Source of the DNA: Mesotaenium endlicherianum
Lineage: Eukaryota; Streptophyta; Zygnematophyceae; Zygnematales; Mesotaeniaceae
Direction: 5' to 3'
NCBI GenBank assembly: GCA_009602735.1
Contig: WELA01010273.1
Coordinates: 1 to 64,000, forward strand
Length of the DNA stretch: 64,000 nucleotides
Shown here: piece after piece, positions 12,000-24,055 of the stretch
Position numbering within the stretch: position 1 is the first letter of the stretch
Layout: each line of letters opens with the position of its first letter
Translations under genes and position numbers: made by a program
The notes under the pieces: generated by a model
Seen by the model: only the letters and a program-made list of their open reading frames with translations
Told to the model about the DNA's origin: nothing
Databases searched by the model: none

Positions 12000-14900
12000 A
12001 TGTCGATTGTCGAGCAGAAGCTGGCCGGCTACTATTTAACATTTTCTCCGCAGTCGCTATATCGTCCTCGTAACGCTTGCTTCTTGAGGGAAAAGGTATT
12101 ATGTATCAACTCAAACATAACAAATACTCACGCAGGCCAAAGATTGTATACAAGGTGCAGCTCGGCCCATGGATCTGGAGGAGACCGCTTCCATAATAAC
12201 GAGAAGCGAGTAAAACCCGTCACGTCAATTTCGCCAGAAATTATAGAACATGATGACTTGAGGAGAAGCAGACTGAAGCGAGCTGAGGATGTTCCGGATT
12301 GGCAGGATCCACAAGCTCATAATGTGAGACCTTTCGTATGCCTTGAAAGTGCTCCAAGAAACTGGTATGGAGGTCTCGCTTTCATGATTGTTGCTGTGAA
12401 GGTATTGCTGCAGCTTAAATGCATGTGTGAATACACAGGGACGCACTCCTCTCAACGACTTTGGAGCTGGAGAATCTAATGCAAATTTGGGAGTGGAGGA
12501 TGATGGGGCCAGAGACACGGCTATGAGAGGTAAGCAAGCCTTAAACTTGCGTTGGTTTCAGTCAGGCCCGGGATCTTACTTCAATCTGTGTGACGTATTG
12601 CTCTTTTTACTTGATGAGATAGATGGAGGCATCGGTCAGGTTTTTATGCCTGCAGATAGATAGACAGTATGCTGTTATTCATCTCGGCGGCTGTGCCTGG
12701 CAGATGAGCATGTGAATAGCCAGGACCTAGCAGCAGTTTCCACCTTCACAAACAACGACAACGCGCTTCTCAGAAGTGTATTCAAAGACATCTGGATGTT
12801 GGCAATACCTGCTTTAGGGGCAGTGTAAGTCAACATCCCGATTATACAAATTGCTGTAGCACTCGTTAAGTCCGCATTTACCTGGTGTGGAGGCATTCAC
12901 ATACCCCAGCATTTCTTGGGTCACAAGAGGTCAGCAAGACAGTTTGTCCTTCAGGGTTATTCTGAGTGATTGGAGGAGCAGTCAACGTCTGTCACCTTAT
13001 GAGATGATGATGTAGAAGCTGAATTGGTAAAGCTGTTTGCTGCCGCTAGGAGTTTGTACATGGTTTAAGCAGGGAACAGAGTGGAGGTGCGAGCAGTGTT
13101 GTGCACTTAGCTTACATGCACCCGTTGGCTATGGCAGGTTGTCAGATCCCTTGATGAGTTTGATTGACACAGGTTGCGTCGGACAGTTGGGAACGCGCCA
13201 GCTGGCAGCACTGGGCCCCAATGTTTCCATTTTCAACTTAGTCTTTCAGGTGCCCTACCGACTGAGATCACGTCTGCCCCCCCCCCCCCCCCCCGCCTTC
13301 TCTCTCTCTCTCTCTTTCTAGCCTGGGTCCAGCTATGGCATACAGCCTACTGGCTTACAACTCTACCTGACATGCGGTGTGCTCAGGTGTATACATTCAT
13401 GGGAGCTGCCACATGCAATATACTGGCTGGCTGTGTGCACCAGGTTGCCGGCGAGGAGCAGGGGCAGCAGCAGGAGGTAAGAGAGAGGAAAGGAGGGAAA
13501 GAAAGTGCCTGTTTTCAGTGCTGTTGCTGCTGTTGCCTGCCTACCTACCTGTGTTATGCGCGTGTATATTGTTGAATGCGCGGACATTTGACAAGAGGGG
13601 TCTGCAGGCAGGCTGGGCGAATGCTGAGTCATGCTGTCATCCTGGCAGTCATTCTGGGCATTGCCACCACAGCCTTTTTAGAGTGCTTGGGGCCGCATTT
13701 GCTGGCGGCAATGGGAGCGGGTGCTGATATCATGCCGCCTGCACTTGCTTACCTTCGCGTCCGAGCTCTCTCAGGTATGCTCTCTCCCCCTCTCTCTCTC
13801 TCCCTTTCACACACACACACACACGTGCACACGCGCGCAGGCCCACGCAAGCAATAATTACTCATCGGTCTGATTTGTGTCTGAATGTTTTTTTTTGGGG
13901 GGGGGGGGGGGCTGCAGCGNNNNNNNNNNNNNGGGGGGGGGGGGGGGCTGCAGCGCCAGCGGTGCTTGTCATCATAGTGGCACAGGGTGCGTGCCTGGGC
14001 AGCCAGGACGCGCAGACACCTCTGGCTGTGTATGCTGTGGCTGCTCTTGTGAACTCGGCAGGCGATTACTTCCTTGCTCTCAAGGCTGCCTGGTATCTTT
14101 AACTTCAGACCTCCCCTCCTGTGTCCTGTGGGCAATCATTGTGGTTGCCGTACGGCCTGTCCCCTGATGGACGTTAACTTTGATGTTTCTCTTCTTCTTA
14201 ATATTTGGATTTATGTTGCTTATGAACAGCAAGTGTTATTGATGCGGGCTCGCTCCTTGCTGCAGGGGAGTGGAAGGAGCTGCATGGGCAACTCTGGTAG
14301 CTCAGTGTGTGGCTGCAGCTCTCTTTGTGCGCTGCCTACTGCTGCCCCGCCGGCCGCAGCCTGGGCGTACGGGAGGCAGCCTACCACGGCTGCAGTGGCA
14401 CGGGTGGCCTACCATGCGCTCGCTGCGTCCGTATTTCCACCTGGCTGGCCCGCTGGTGCTGCGGGTGGTCCTGGGCATGGTACCTGCTCTTCCCTCTGTC
14501 TTCCTCCATTGGCTATGCTAGAATCTCCTCTCGCAGCAGGTAGTGACTGTTCCGAGTCCTTCCCTTCCTGGCGGCTGCAGGCTGTCTACACGTTAGTGGC
14601 ACGCGCGGCAGCTGCTGTTGGAACCGTGGAGTTGGCTGCTCATCAAGTTGCCATGCAGGTTTGTCTATCTTAAGAAACATCGTGCTGCTTTTGTTGCCTA
14701 TTGCATGTCATTAGACAGCATCAGTGAAGGTAACTAATTGCCTGCCGTTCAATCTGTATGTGTGCAGTGCCTATGGACATTGAGCTATTTTGCAGAGCCG
14801 TTGTCCATTGCTGCTCAGTCCCTTATTGCACGGGACCTGGCCGCCTGCAACCGTCAGGTGTGTGTGTGTGTGTGTATTTGTGTGTACGTGTTTCTAGTAT

Positions 14901-15755
14901 CGCATTCTTTCGTTTGGGAAGATGTACTTATAGCGAGGCAGGTGAACAGTTTAAAGGCTTGCTGATGTGGGTGGGTGGGTGGTTGCAGAAAGTGACGAGG
15001 ATGGCGCGCTTGCTGCTCCTTTTTGCGGCTGCCTTGGGCCTGGTGCTTGCGTTGGCCATTGCCGGCATCTCCTATTGGGGCACAGCGTTGCTCTGTGCTG
15101 ATGCCAGAGTGCGCCACATGGTGGCCTCCGTGGCCCCACAGAGCATGCTGTGCATGCTGTTTTGTTCGCTCACCATGGCCATGGATGGAACTGCCATAGC
15201 CTCGGGTACCTAGTCCCCTCTCTATTCACCCCCCGGAGGCATTAGCATCTCCACCACGTGAGGGAGGGAGGGATAGATGCATGACCATCTTTGGGTAGTT
15301 GACCCTTGAGTAGTTTCTTCTGCACTTGAGTCTAATCTTTTACCCGTATGGAATCAATTTCCCGTCCCATGTGAATGCGCAGGAGACGTAGTGTATGTGG
15401 CGCAAGCACAGGCTGTGAATTTAGTGGTCGTCACCGTAGCCGTTGCAGCGGTACACAGCCTCCAACTGGGCTTGGCAGGCATCTGGTGGTCCCTAGTTCT
15501 CTTCTTTGCGGCACGACTGATGTCCCATTGTCTCCACGTTGCATCTCACTGGCACTCTCATGTAAGTTCCCCCTCCAACCTGTGGAGTATTTCTCGATGT
15601 CCTGCCTTGCCTTGCAAACTCTTATCTCGTGGCTTTACTTGCAGTGCTTGGGCAATGGGTGTTGATTGTTATCACTTTGCAACCATGCTGTACTAACGCA
15701 CCCTTTCTAATTCCGACAGGCCTTGGGTGACAGTCAAGCAATCTTACGTTCATGA
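12000..15755 (+). CDS. MATE-family (DTX/EDS5-like) transporter, 13 exons, probably plastid-targeted
   Basis: A multidrug and toxic compound extrusion type carrier, which in plants exports organic acids, phenolics or other metabolites by cation antiport; the substrate cannot be told from sequence. Exons: 12000-12323, 12439-12529, 12704-12824, 13138-13249, 13387-13476, 13612-13774, 13954-14092, 14266-14479, 14581-14658, 14768-14857, 14989-15205, 15383-15561, 15720-15755. All introns are GT..AG, the phases agree, and the total is 1854 bp (617 aa plus stop). Family hallmarks are IPALGAVLSDPLMSLIDTG with VGQLGTRQLAALG (first helices), RALSAPAVLVIIVAQG (mid repeat), ELAAHQVAMQ and PLSIAAQSLIARDL (second half), with many hydrophobic helices. 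The first about 108 residues carry no helix and are rich in Ser, Asn and Arg, consistent with a transit peptide. The intron at 13775-13953 contains a poly-G tract and a 13-N gap. The start is the first ATG of the open exon; a different 5' exon is possible. Confidence 0.88.
13908..13953. other. Sequence gap with duplicated flanks (assembly join)
   Basis: Thirteen Ns at 13920-13932 are flanked on both sides by a poly-G run followed by CTGCAGCG. Identical flanks on both sides of a gap suggest that two overlapping contigs were joined without merging. The second copy supplies the splice acceptor used in the MATE model. Confidence 0.8.
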
Positions 15756-18700
15756 GGGCAAGGAATGGCGGCACCGAGATATTTGGGAACAGTGGCTGTG
15801 AACTTGAAGTAGTCATGACTTTCTTTGAAGGGAATAGTCTTGAGACAAGTTATTGAGCGTAATGGACCATTTGATGTTCCAACTGCACACATTGGGCTTG
15901 TCTTAGCCCAAGAGAGTTTAACTTGGCCTAAGAAGGAAGTCTGTCCTGGGTTGCCATTGCACACAAGGGTCGGCAACGATATTGACTTACACTTGTCCTA
16001 CATTTGGAGTCTTCTTAAATCTCCCAGATTCTTATGAGCACACCTTGTGATGTATTTGAAAGATACTTCAACACTCCGTTACCTAGTCCTTATCCTAGGC
16101 CCGTTGATCTGATCTCTTGGGGCTAGGGGTTTCTTAGAACCGGTGCTATGTTTTCAAGTCCACGACTTGCTTCATTGACTGCACTTCCAAGGTCAAGAAA
16201 AACGATGTCCCACCAAGTTTGACCACTCCTTATGAGGGTGATCCTTAGTATCGCTACGCATAGATATAAGTTGGGATTTGGGGTTAATCAGATTTCTAGT
16301 CAATTTCTGACTCTAGGAGACAGAGTTGAGATTAAAGACGTGTGGTTGTTGACACGTCGCATGTGCCCTCCTAACTATTGACCTACATGTCTTACTGTGG
16401 AATTGTTGCCAGCGAGATAATTAGATAGATCAGCATATCAAGGCTTAGGTCTGTGCGGTGTGTTGACTGACATATGGAAAGTCAACGTGGATACTAGAGG
16501 GGGTTTGACTACTTGCCTTAGGTCCAGTTGGCTATTTGTTTTTGGATGCCACCTGTACACTTGGTCAAGTGTAAGGAGGTTTGTGTCTTTGTCATAGGGA
16601 CAATCTGGGCATATTAGCAGTGTGCTAAGTATCTGCCAGCCTCGCAGCTAACTGAGCTCGCTAGAGGCGCATGCTAGGTAGCATGCAAGGTGCATTGATA
16701 TATGCGTCAGGTGCATAGAATTCGCATCTCGGGTGCTAGAGGTAGTGGATCGCCGTTAGCATACCGTAGAGCAGGTGTAAAGTGGGCCCTGCCGTAATAG
16801 ATTCACTATGCACATCTAAGTGACGACAGAAGAGACCATCAACCATATGGACGTTCTTGCAATGCATGGCTTGAATGATCTTGTCCAGTCTGATGCACAA
16901 ACATTCTTCTTGCTAGCTTGGGGTTACAGTGCGAAAGTCTTACCAGGGATTTATGCACGCTGTTGTCATTGGCTTGCTAGGTGCTTGCTGCAATTGCAAT
17001 AGGTGCCATGTATGTGCCTTTAGAGAGGAACTCGGTTTTGAGCTATACTGCCTTTGCCCATTGTCATTGGTTGAGTCTTTGTGATCCCAATGTTTGCCTT
17101 ACCCTCTCGAGAACTATGTGAGATGGAGTCATCGGATCTTGAGTAGACTGATGCAGCTAGGGTGTGGTGTTTGCCACGCATAGCTTAAGCTCATTGAAGG
17201 CAACTTATACACTTGTTTGTTGTCTGTTCAACAGACTGAGACCAGCAAGCAGAGTGTGAAGCGATGGTGACGTACAGGTCGAGAGAGGCAGAGGAATTGG
17301 CATGCTGGACGCTGCCACGTGACGCTTCCCCACCTGTCCTCTGGGCAACTTCAGGTAGTAAGGCCCGAAGGAGGGAGTATCTTGAAACATCAGAACTATG
17401 ATACAGTTGGTTGTTCTGGTCCCTTTTCTCTTTGATTGTTGACTCTCACCATTGGGTGGTCGTCATTTTGGTGTATGTCTTGCTAGGAATGACCAGTATG
17501 AGTCATTGTATGTATGCGTTGGTAGAGTTAGCTAACTGAGCTACTCTTTGGTATGGATAAACCTGCTAATAGGGCCGGTTGTCTTTATCTCATAGGAAGC
17601 TATCTACACTCTCGAATGAAGGGATGTAATAGGCTGGCGTTTGGGTTCTTCATGGATAGAGCTTTATGGTGAGAGGGTCTGAGTGGCAGTATCCTCCTCA
17701 TTATGCCACTATGGGCATTGCTCTAGTCCTGGAAAATGGACTATTTGTTTTTGGAAGGGGGACTTTCTTTCTTGCTTACTTCGGCGTTTACTCTTTGTGT
17801 CCTCCCTTGCTTTTCCTTTTGTTGCTTCTCCCCCCACTCGTGCCCCCGTACTTCCCTTGTGAATCTCACTCTGTATGTGTTGTTATGATGAGGAGCTATA
17901 GGCACTTCTTGGTGTGTCTATGTGGTTAGAGCTGTCAAGTCGATAGCTATTTAAGTTGGGGAGAGGGAGATGGGATGTGTACTAGGAGTATTCAGTAAGC
18001 TGTGCTTACCTGCATACTCAACAGCAAGTGTATGTACTAACTGAGTCATACACTGCCACATCCTATGTGTGTACTGCACTAATATGAGGCTCATCAGGGA
18101 CCGACTGGTGTAAACCGTGAGTTGTAGTACACTTTTGGAGCAAGTGTACGTACTACCTGAGTAAGTACATTGCCATAAGTTGGGATTGGATAGCAATGAT
18201 ACATGACACATCAGGGAAGTGCTTGAGGTGATCAATATATTGCTCACAACCATATGTTTCTTGGAACTTAGTGTGTTCTAAAAATATGGTTAAATTTAAA
18301 AATTTCCTTGAGCTCATTGACCCGATGCTACTAACCTTGCAAGGGCACTCTGTGCCATCAAAATAGTTGGTCTCCCTTTGTCTTCAGTACGCTGAATTTT
18401 GAGCAGGTACCTAAGTCACAAGAACTTGCTTTGTGAGGAGCTTTCAAGGTGTGAGCACGGCAGGAGTTGAAGTCCAGGAGAAGAGGCTTAGTTTAGTATA
18501 TGCTGAGCTTTAATTACCATTTTTTCATTGTTGGACCTCAAAAAGAGCTGTTTGATTTGGGTGTGCATGGTGTGAGGTGCTCTAGTGTGTTATTCAATTG
18601 GAAGGACTATTGTGAGTATAGGTATGTCTATGCATGTCTTCAGTTATTAATTGTGAAGTCAGATGGTTGCTTGCATGACAGTTTATTGTGATTTATTTTT

Positions 18701-18841
18701 GCTTGCACTGGGTAGGTGAATATATTACCCTCGTGTCTTGTTTGCTTGCTTTGCTTCATCTAGTTGACTGAAGTGTATTCTTGAATAAAAGTATCATATG
18801 CTGAGTGTTGGCGAGGCGACAACAATTTAAGTTGGGGAGAT
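15756..18841. other. Long non-coding stretch, decayed
   Basis: I find no gene. Open frames are short and mutually unrelated. The right edge (18823-18841, GGCGACAACAATTTAAGTTG) has the form of a polypurine-tract region that precedes an LTR in the other elements of this window. Part of this stretch may therefore be the eroded 3' interior of a plus-strand LTR element. Confidence 0.4.
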
Positions 18842-19530
18842 TGTAATGAATTAATTCATTATTTATTTGATTAATTGCATATATAAATATAACTCTAAAT
18901 ATGTATTATGTCAATACACTCACATGTGCGAGTTCATCTAAATGAATGTTTGTCAATAGAATGCGAGTTTACTGACTTTGTCGAAAAGGTCAGCAAGATG
19001 ACTTTTGTATCAGAGTATAGTTTGCTGAGATAACTTGTATATATGTGGGACATAATATCAGTACGTTGATGTGGAGTAAGCTCGTATAATAATAGTCAGT
19101 ATACTTGGACCCAATGCGCTGAGGATAGATATATTCATTTAGATATTTATTTGTAGATTGGCACATGTGACCAAAGTATACTGAAAGTCAGGAGGTCGAC
19201 TGAGATTCGGTAAACCGATGTCCTACCGGTGTGGTTAACTCCTGGGTAGGCGAAGCTGTCGTCAGTCAACTGTACAGTTGGGACTTCAGTCAACCGACCA
19301 ATTAACATGGTCATTATACCTAGATCCGTGGGTCCCAACTTAACGGGTTTCCCACAAATCGGCGCACCTTGCGCCGTGGTCAATTAGGTGGTCACTAGGT
19401 ACATAACAGGCTGGGATCTTGTGGTCCCTCATTCTGGACAGTAGGCTTTATAGTCGGCTTTCTGCTTGCAAGTCATGTGTGCACTTTTGGGTTCGTTCTA
19501 ATGACCAGCCTTCACGAATTTGTACGCTAA
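18842..19530 (+). repeat. LTR-like segment H (start clear, end not)
   Basis: It begins TGTAATGAATTAATTC directly after a purine-rich tract (GTTGGGGAGAT), as do the LTRs of C, D and E (TGTAATGAATC). 19195-19520 is an inverted copy of 9985-10306 and contains the shared GTCCTACC..GGGTAGGC module. Part of 18890-19000 reappears inverted and diverged at about 23560-23660. I cannot place the right end. Confidence 0.5.
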
Positions 19531-20460
19531 TGGCTAGGGATCCTTGGAGTCGCGAAGAGCCAACAATGTAACCTTTGGACATACATTGAGTCACAAAGTT
19601 GCCTTTGGTGAAAATTCGCTAAGGGGCGGTAGGTGGCGCGGACTAGATCGAAAATATCTCGCTTGACACTTGACCAAATGGCGCGCAACCGGTGCCGTTC
19701 GGAAGGTGACCCAACGCTCTACACTCTAGCGATTTGGAATGCTACCAAAGGTCAACATATGAATGCGTAAAGCAAGGTCAAAGTCGGCCCTCCTAGGTTG
19801 ATGGTCGACGCACGTCTGTCTGGGCTGGAGCGACGGTTCTGACCTAATGAGTCATGACAGACACTATTAATACCAGTTGGGCCCTGTGGGCCCAAGGCGG
19901 CTGCTCTTGCTCTAGATCTCTCTCTCGCTTGCAAACTACTCATTCAAATGCTAGCGTTAGGATTACTTGGCTGGAATAGTCTGGCACAGACAGAATGAAA
20001 TGTAAGTGGCGCACGCAACTGGAATCGTGGAGACCTCTCGAAATATGTGGTGGTCTTGACCTCTCCCCTCCTTATCCCATGAGATGGGCCTTTAGCTGGA
20101 CGTGGCCTCATCCCGGCTATCCACCTACTAACTACTAGTCAGGTCAAGCGGTAGGACCCGTTATGAGACTTGCTGGTTTGTGTTGACCCTTGACATGCAA
20201 TGGCGAAGCGCGTGTGGAAGTCGGTGGTCAACACAAGTCCAAGGATGTCCCATGGCAGTTGAGGAGCGACCTCATGAGTGGACTAAGATCACAACAAGCT
20301 CAGTCTTGAGAACTCCTAGCTGCGTGACCCTCACCTACCATCCCATCCCCCCAATGATGCAGCAAACGACTGTGAGGCTCAACAACGGAGCCCTGAGATA
20401 AGCGAAGACTAAACGCCCACCTTCATGCCCAGGCAATCTGCGACAACCTGCGAGCCGTCG
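19531..20460. other. Unassigned stretch
   Basis: No gene is recognised. Minus-strand and plus-strand frames at 19.75-19.94 and 20.18-20.40 kb match no family. The region may be the left part of the retroelement remnant that follows. Confidence 0.35.
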
Positions 20461-21122
20461 CCGCCACTATGGAACGCGACCTTCTTCTACCCCCATCCTA
20501 CGCCCAGGTGGTAGCGGACCTGCCGGATACTTCACCAGCAATTTTGCTCACATCAGTGGATCTGGTTCCTCCACTTGCTCAGGTGGTCTCAGCCCGCTCA
20601 CACAGTCCACCTCGTCAAATTTTGGACCTGCCTTATACTGTCACTTCTTTCCTCGCCGAGTAACTTATGCATCATCAACTAATTTTGATTTTCCAAATTC
20701 CGACGTTGTCCCTGCCTCTCTCTTTGACTCGCGGCTCCCTTCCTTTAAGGTATCGAGCGATCCAGCATTGCCGCTGGCAGCAACACATCCCACGCCGATT
20801 TCTTTTATCAAAACAGCAAAAGCCGTGCATTTCATCCCCCCTCCACCCGATCAAATAAATTCTTTGCATATGTTCTTCACCGACAACACCGACACCACTT
20901 GCACCAACTCCTCCATGCCAACGCTCACGCGATCTACCACCACTTCATCAGCGAGGTCAACTGAGAAGGCAAAGGCGGTCTACCAGGCAGGCGTTGACAT
21001 GTCCGTGGCTCATGATACGCAGCCTTCCCCACCGTTGACAGCAACCGCCGGTCCCACTGGTAAGCTCTCTCTCACCGCTCCCGCTTTCACGCCCCCTTCT
21101 GTCGTGCAGGTACACCCCAGGT
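20461..21122 (+). pseudogene. Possible gag-side remnant of a retroelement
   Basis: Pro/Ser/Thr-rich open frames (20469-20663 and 20768-21196) lie directly upstream of a retropepsin-like frame. Their composition fits a gag-pol linker, but no zinc knuckle or gag core is visible. The assignment rests only on position. Confidence 0.3.
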
Positions 21123-21506
21123 ATGACCCCCTCAGTCTTGTTCTTAGCCCCTGCAGAACGTCAGGCGGCCTTTCCATGCATTACCGTGTTAGATAACGGC
21201 CACGCTTGTTTTACTATTAATGGCTTAGTACCTCGTGTGCTAAACCTGGATACTGGTGCTCAACCCGTTCTGCTAGGGGCAGTCATGTGTCAGAATCTAG
21301 GTATCACACCAGCGGACTTAGAACCTTGTCCTAACCCGGTCTCTACGGCTATGGCCGCACACACTCAGACCACTTTCCAGACCCGTCGACGCCTGTCTAT
21401 CGTGCTATTTGAGAATAAATCCGCCGTCGTTACATTATACGCTCCGTGTATGGTCACAAAGTCAACCGCCTATGACGTCCTCCTAGGACAAGAATCAACT
21501 TCTTGA
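21123..21506 (+). pseudogene. Retropepsin-like aspartic protease fragment
   Basis: The frame contains LNLDTGAQPVLLG, with the D-T-G-A active-site signature of retroviral-type proteases, and about 90 residues later AYDVLLGQE, which matches the helix/strand that closes the fold in this family (the I/L-L-G motif). In retroelements such a protease cuts Gag-Pol. A stop ends the frame at 21506, while the reading continues in a shifted frame (21503-21778 and beyond), so the locus is a broken copy. The minus-strand fragment at 22159-22428 carries the related motif DTGAQPILI. Confidence 0.65.
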
Positions 21507-22000
21507 TAGCCCTCGCCATCAACTCGTGGCAGGGGTACGCTACGTATTGCATAGATTATCACGCAGCTGGTGCTCATATAAGCTACCTTCTCGTCATTTT
21601 TACCCATCCAGTCCCTACATCCACTAGTTCTCTCGCTTCTGTCTTCGCAATATCTATAGAGGACATCGCTCCCTCTGATCTCGACTCTCTAGCATACAGT
21701 GTCAACCATCCCATCGACTTCGCTACTTCGCAACCCCCTGTCACCATTTCCCAAGTCTATTTGCCCTATCCTGCTTAGATCCAGCTCGCCCTGCATAAAC
21801 CCGTCAATGCAATACCCGCTCCCATTTGCGTCCTATTACCTATACCAGCTTCCCTCCCACACATCCACATAAGTCCTACAGAATGAGATCCTTGCCCTGG
21901 CGGTCTCGTTGTGGTCGATCTCTTTGCCGGTATCTCCTCAATCGTAGCAAAGTTACTTCTCGTCGGTCACACTATAGCTCGCTATGTATATTGTGACATT
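21503..22000 (+). pseudogene. Retroelement linker followed by a C5-DNA-methyltransferase motif I-like segment
   Basis: One frame runs from the end of the protease fragment to 22000 with two internal stops (after 21775 and near 21882). At 21899-22000 it reads GGLVVVDLFAGISSIVAKLL and ends ARYVYCDI. The order V-V-D-L-F-A-G-I, about 20 residues, then Y-V-x-x-D/E-I matches motif I and the start of motif II of cytosine-C5 DNA methyltransferases (SAM-binding DLFAG loop, acidic residue at the end of strand 2). Stops follow at once, and the catalytic Pro-Cys-Gln motif is not visible before the inverted fragment starts at about 22155. Seen: the motif and its frame continuity with the linker. Known: DNA methyltransferase genes carried by Ty3-type retrotransposons have been reported in charophyte algae and dinoflagellates. 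Inferred: this is a dead remnant of such an element. A chance or other Rossmann-fold match is the alternative. Confidence 0.5.
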
Positions 22001-22154
22001 TAGGGTTAGACCCGCGCGCCCAGCTGGCCAGTACTGTTCACCTCCGCCATCTCTCGTGATACCATCAGCTAGCTTCTTTATATCTTTTCGCTCTTTGCTC
22101 TTTTCATGCAGTTAGGAAAGTGGGCATCTCCCCCGGATAGTCCTAGGGGGGTTT

Positions 22155-23084
22155 TTACTCACTGCCAGTTAGCGCAGTACCAGCCACCGACATCTTTGGT
22201 TTGCAACAGGATGTGGTGCGACAGACGGGTGACGAGCACGTGCTTGTAGATGATCGTCTTACCCTTTGTGTCTGGGAAAAACGAGAAGCGCAATGGCAAG
22301 CGCGTGCGTCGAGTGGCAGTGCCAGTCGTAATCTTTGTTGGAGCCTCTTCCAGGTCGGCCAAAGAGAGGCCCAATTGACAAAGGTAGCTGAGATTGATGA
22401 GGATCGGCTGCGCGCCAGTGTCGGACATGATGCATTGCGGGGCTTCGTGTTGACAAGGACAATGCCCTGCGCATCATCCAGAAAAGCAGCGCTAGGACTG
22501 CTGATCTTCTTACGCTCATGTGGAGTCCATACAGGCACAAAGAGCATTGCAATGGCGGCGTTGGGCGCCAACCCGCCCGTCGTGGTACGCTGTGCGGGGC
22601 TGAAGGGTAGGAGCAAGAGCTGGGCGGCGTGCCTTGTCGACTCAAGCCTGACACCCACGTCGGCAAATGAGACCGCGGGCATGCAATGTAGCGTAAGCGT
22701 AATGACAGTAGCGCACAGCTGCACCATTGTGATTGATGACGAGAGCGCGTGACTAATAGACGCAGACGGCGCGGATATTGTCTTCAGCACGCGGAAGGAA
22801 CGGGGCAGCCGTGGCGCCTCCTCAGTATGGCGACCCTGGTTTGGCCCGTTGCGCTTGTGCACGGATGCTGGCCTGCTAGTTGCAATGAGCGTAAGCTCAC
22901 GTGGGGCGCTGACAGCTGCCAAGCTGTGCCAAGTAGCAGTGTACGCGCGCAGCATGCTTGTGCTGTCACTGGGGCATGGGACAAGTCTTGACCAAACCCG
23001 CGCAGAGCTTGTGCCAAACTTGTGCATGACAGGCTCATCTGCGTCGTCTATGTTTGCCTGCCAATTGTGGTCAATCTGGGGCAC
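22155..23084 (-). pseudogene. Second retropepsin-like fragment, inverted, frameshifted
   Basis: On the minus strand the frame that starts at 23084 reaches AQGIVLVNTKPRNA. The protease signature SDTGAQPILINLSYLCQLGL then continues in another frame (22428-22159), so at least one frameshift lies near 22440. DTGA is the catalytic motif, and the spacing to HHILLQTKDVGG resembles the plus-strand copy. The upstream 200 residues match nothing I know. The copy faces the fragment at 21.1 kb. Confidence 0.5.
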
Positions 23085-23099
23085 CTGGGCGCGGTCTGA

Positions 23100-24055
23100 T
23101 CTATGCGCGCGCCTTAGCTAGTTTCTAATTTAACTGAGGGCCATTCTGATTGGGGCTGCGCGCTAGTTATAGACGCACGCACCAAGCCACCAGAGTCGCC
23201 ACTTACCTTGCTCTCTGGAGACAATGCACGCCTCAAGAGTTTGCCTCTCTCCATGCTCAGCTAGGATGATGAAGCATAGCTATAGCGCTCGTAGAGGCTA
23301 CTCTGCATTCACCTTTGATCAGTAAATACTTGATGCGCGTATCTGGAGAACATAAGTACTGGCTCGTCGATACGTATATGAACGAAGTATCAATACAGGA
23401 AGTGAGGTCCACACGCAAGTACTTTCAAATTAGGACTGAGGGTACTAAAATAAGCATACAAACTATTTTACTACGTCTACATATTGGTCTACTTATGCTT
23501 TATGACAAATATATATTCACTCTTCATCTTGGTCGACAAAATCAGCAAACTACATTATGATGTCACCCTGCTGACGTTTTCGACAAAGTGAGTAAACTTG
23601 GATCATATCGACATACAGTCATTAAAATAACGTCGCACATGGGAGTATATTAACGTAGTACTTATTCAGTGAAATTTGCAGTTAATCAAGTAAACAATAC
23701 ACTGATTTACTACAGTTAGTCTATACCAGTTTTAGTGGTATTCAGGCGACAATAAATCAATGTGGAGAGATTGTAGTACGTAAATACATTATCAGATACA
23801 TTGTTATAATCCATAATAATACCTGAATTAGATTTGGTCTGCTAATACATATATGATATGTAGTATTGTGACTCTTTGGAATATATAATAATAACTCAGC
23901 AGAAAGCAAGAAGCTGAAGTTCACTTCAGCCTGATTGTTGACACATTCTTTGAGAGCCAGCTGATCCTCTTCAGCAGAAGTAGTCATTCATCTAGTTATA
24001 TATATTCTAATCACTTGATGAATAATGTAAGCTCATAGGAATATATAGTGTAGGT
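23100..24055. other. Decayed LTR-like sequence, no gene
   Basis: About 23560-23660 is a diverged inverted match to 18890-19000 (CTGCTGAC..TTTTCGACAAAGT..AGTAAAC). At 23745-23790, AGGCGACAATAAATCAATG followed by GGAGAGATTGTAGTACGTA has the polypurine-tract plus LTR-start layout seen in elements D, E and H. Ends cannot be fixed. Confidence 0.4.

Noticed and set aside
22155-23084. A single 309-residue minus-strand protein
   Set aside because: Only the part up to KPRNA and, in another frame, the DTGAQP segment look like a family. The long frame after that point is a shifted reading of the protease.
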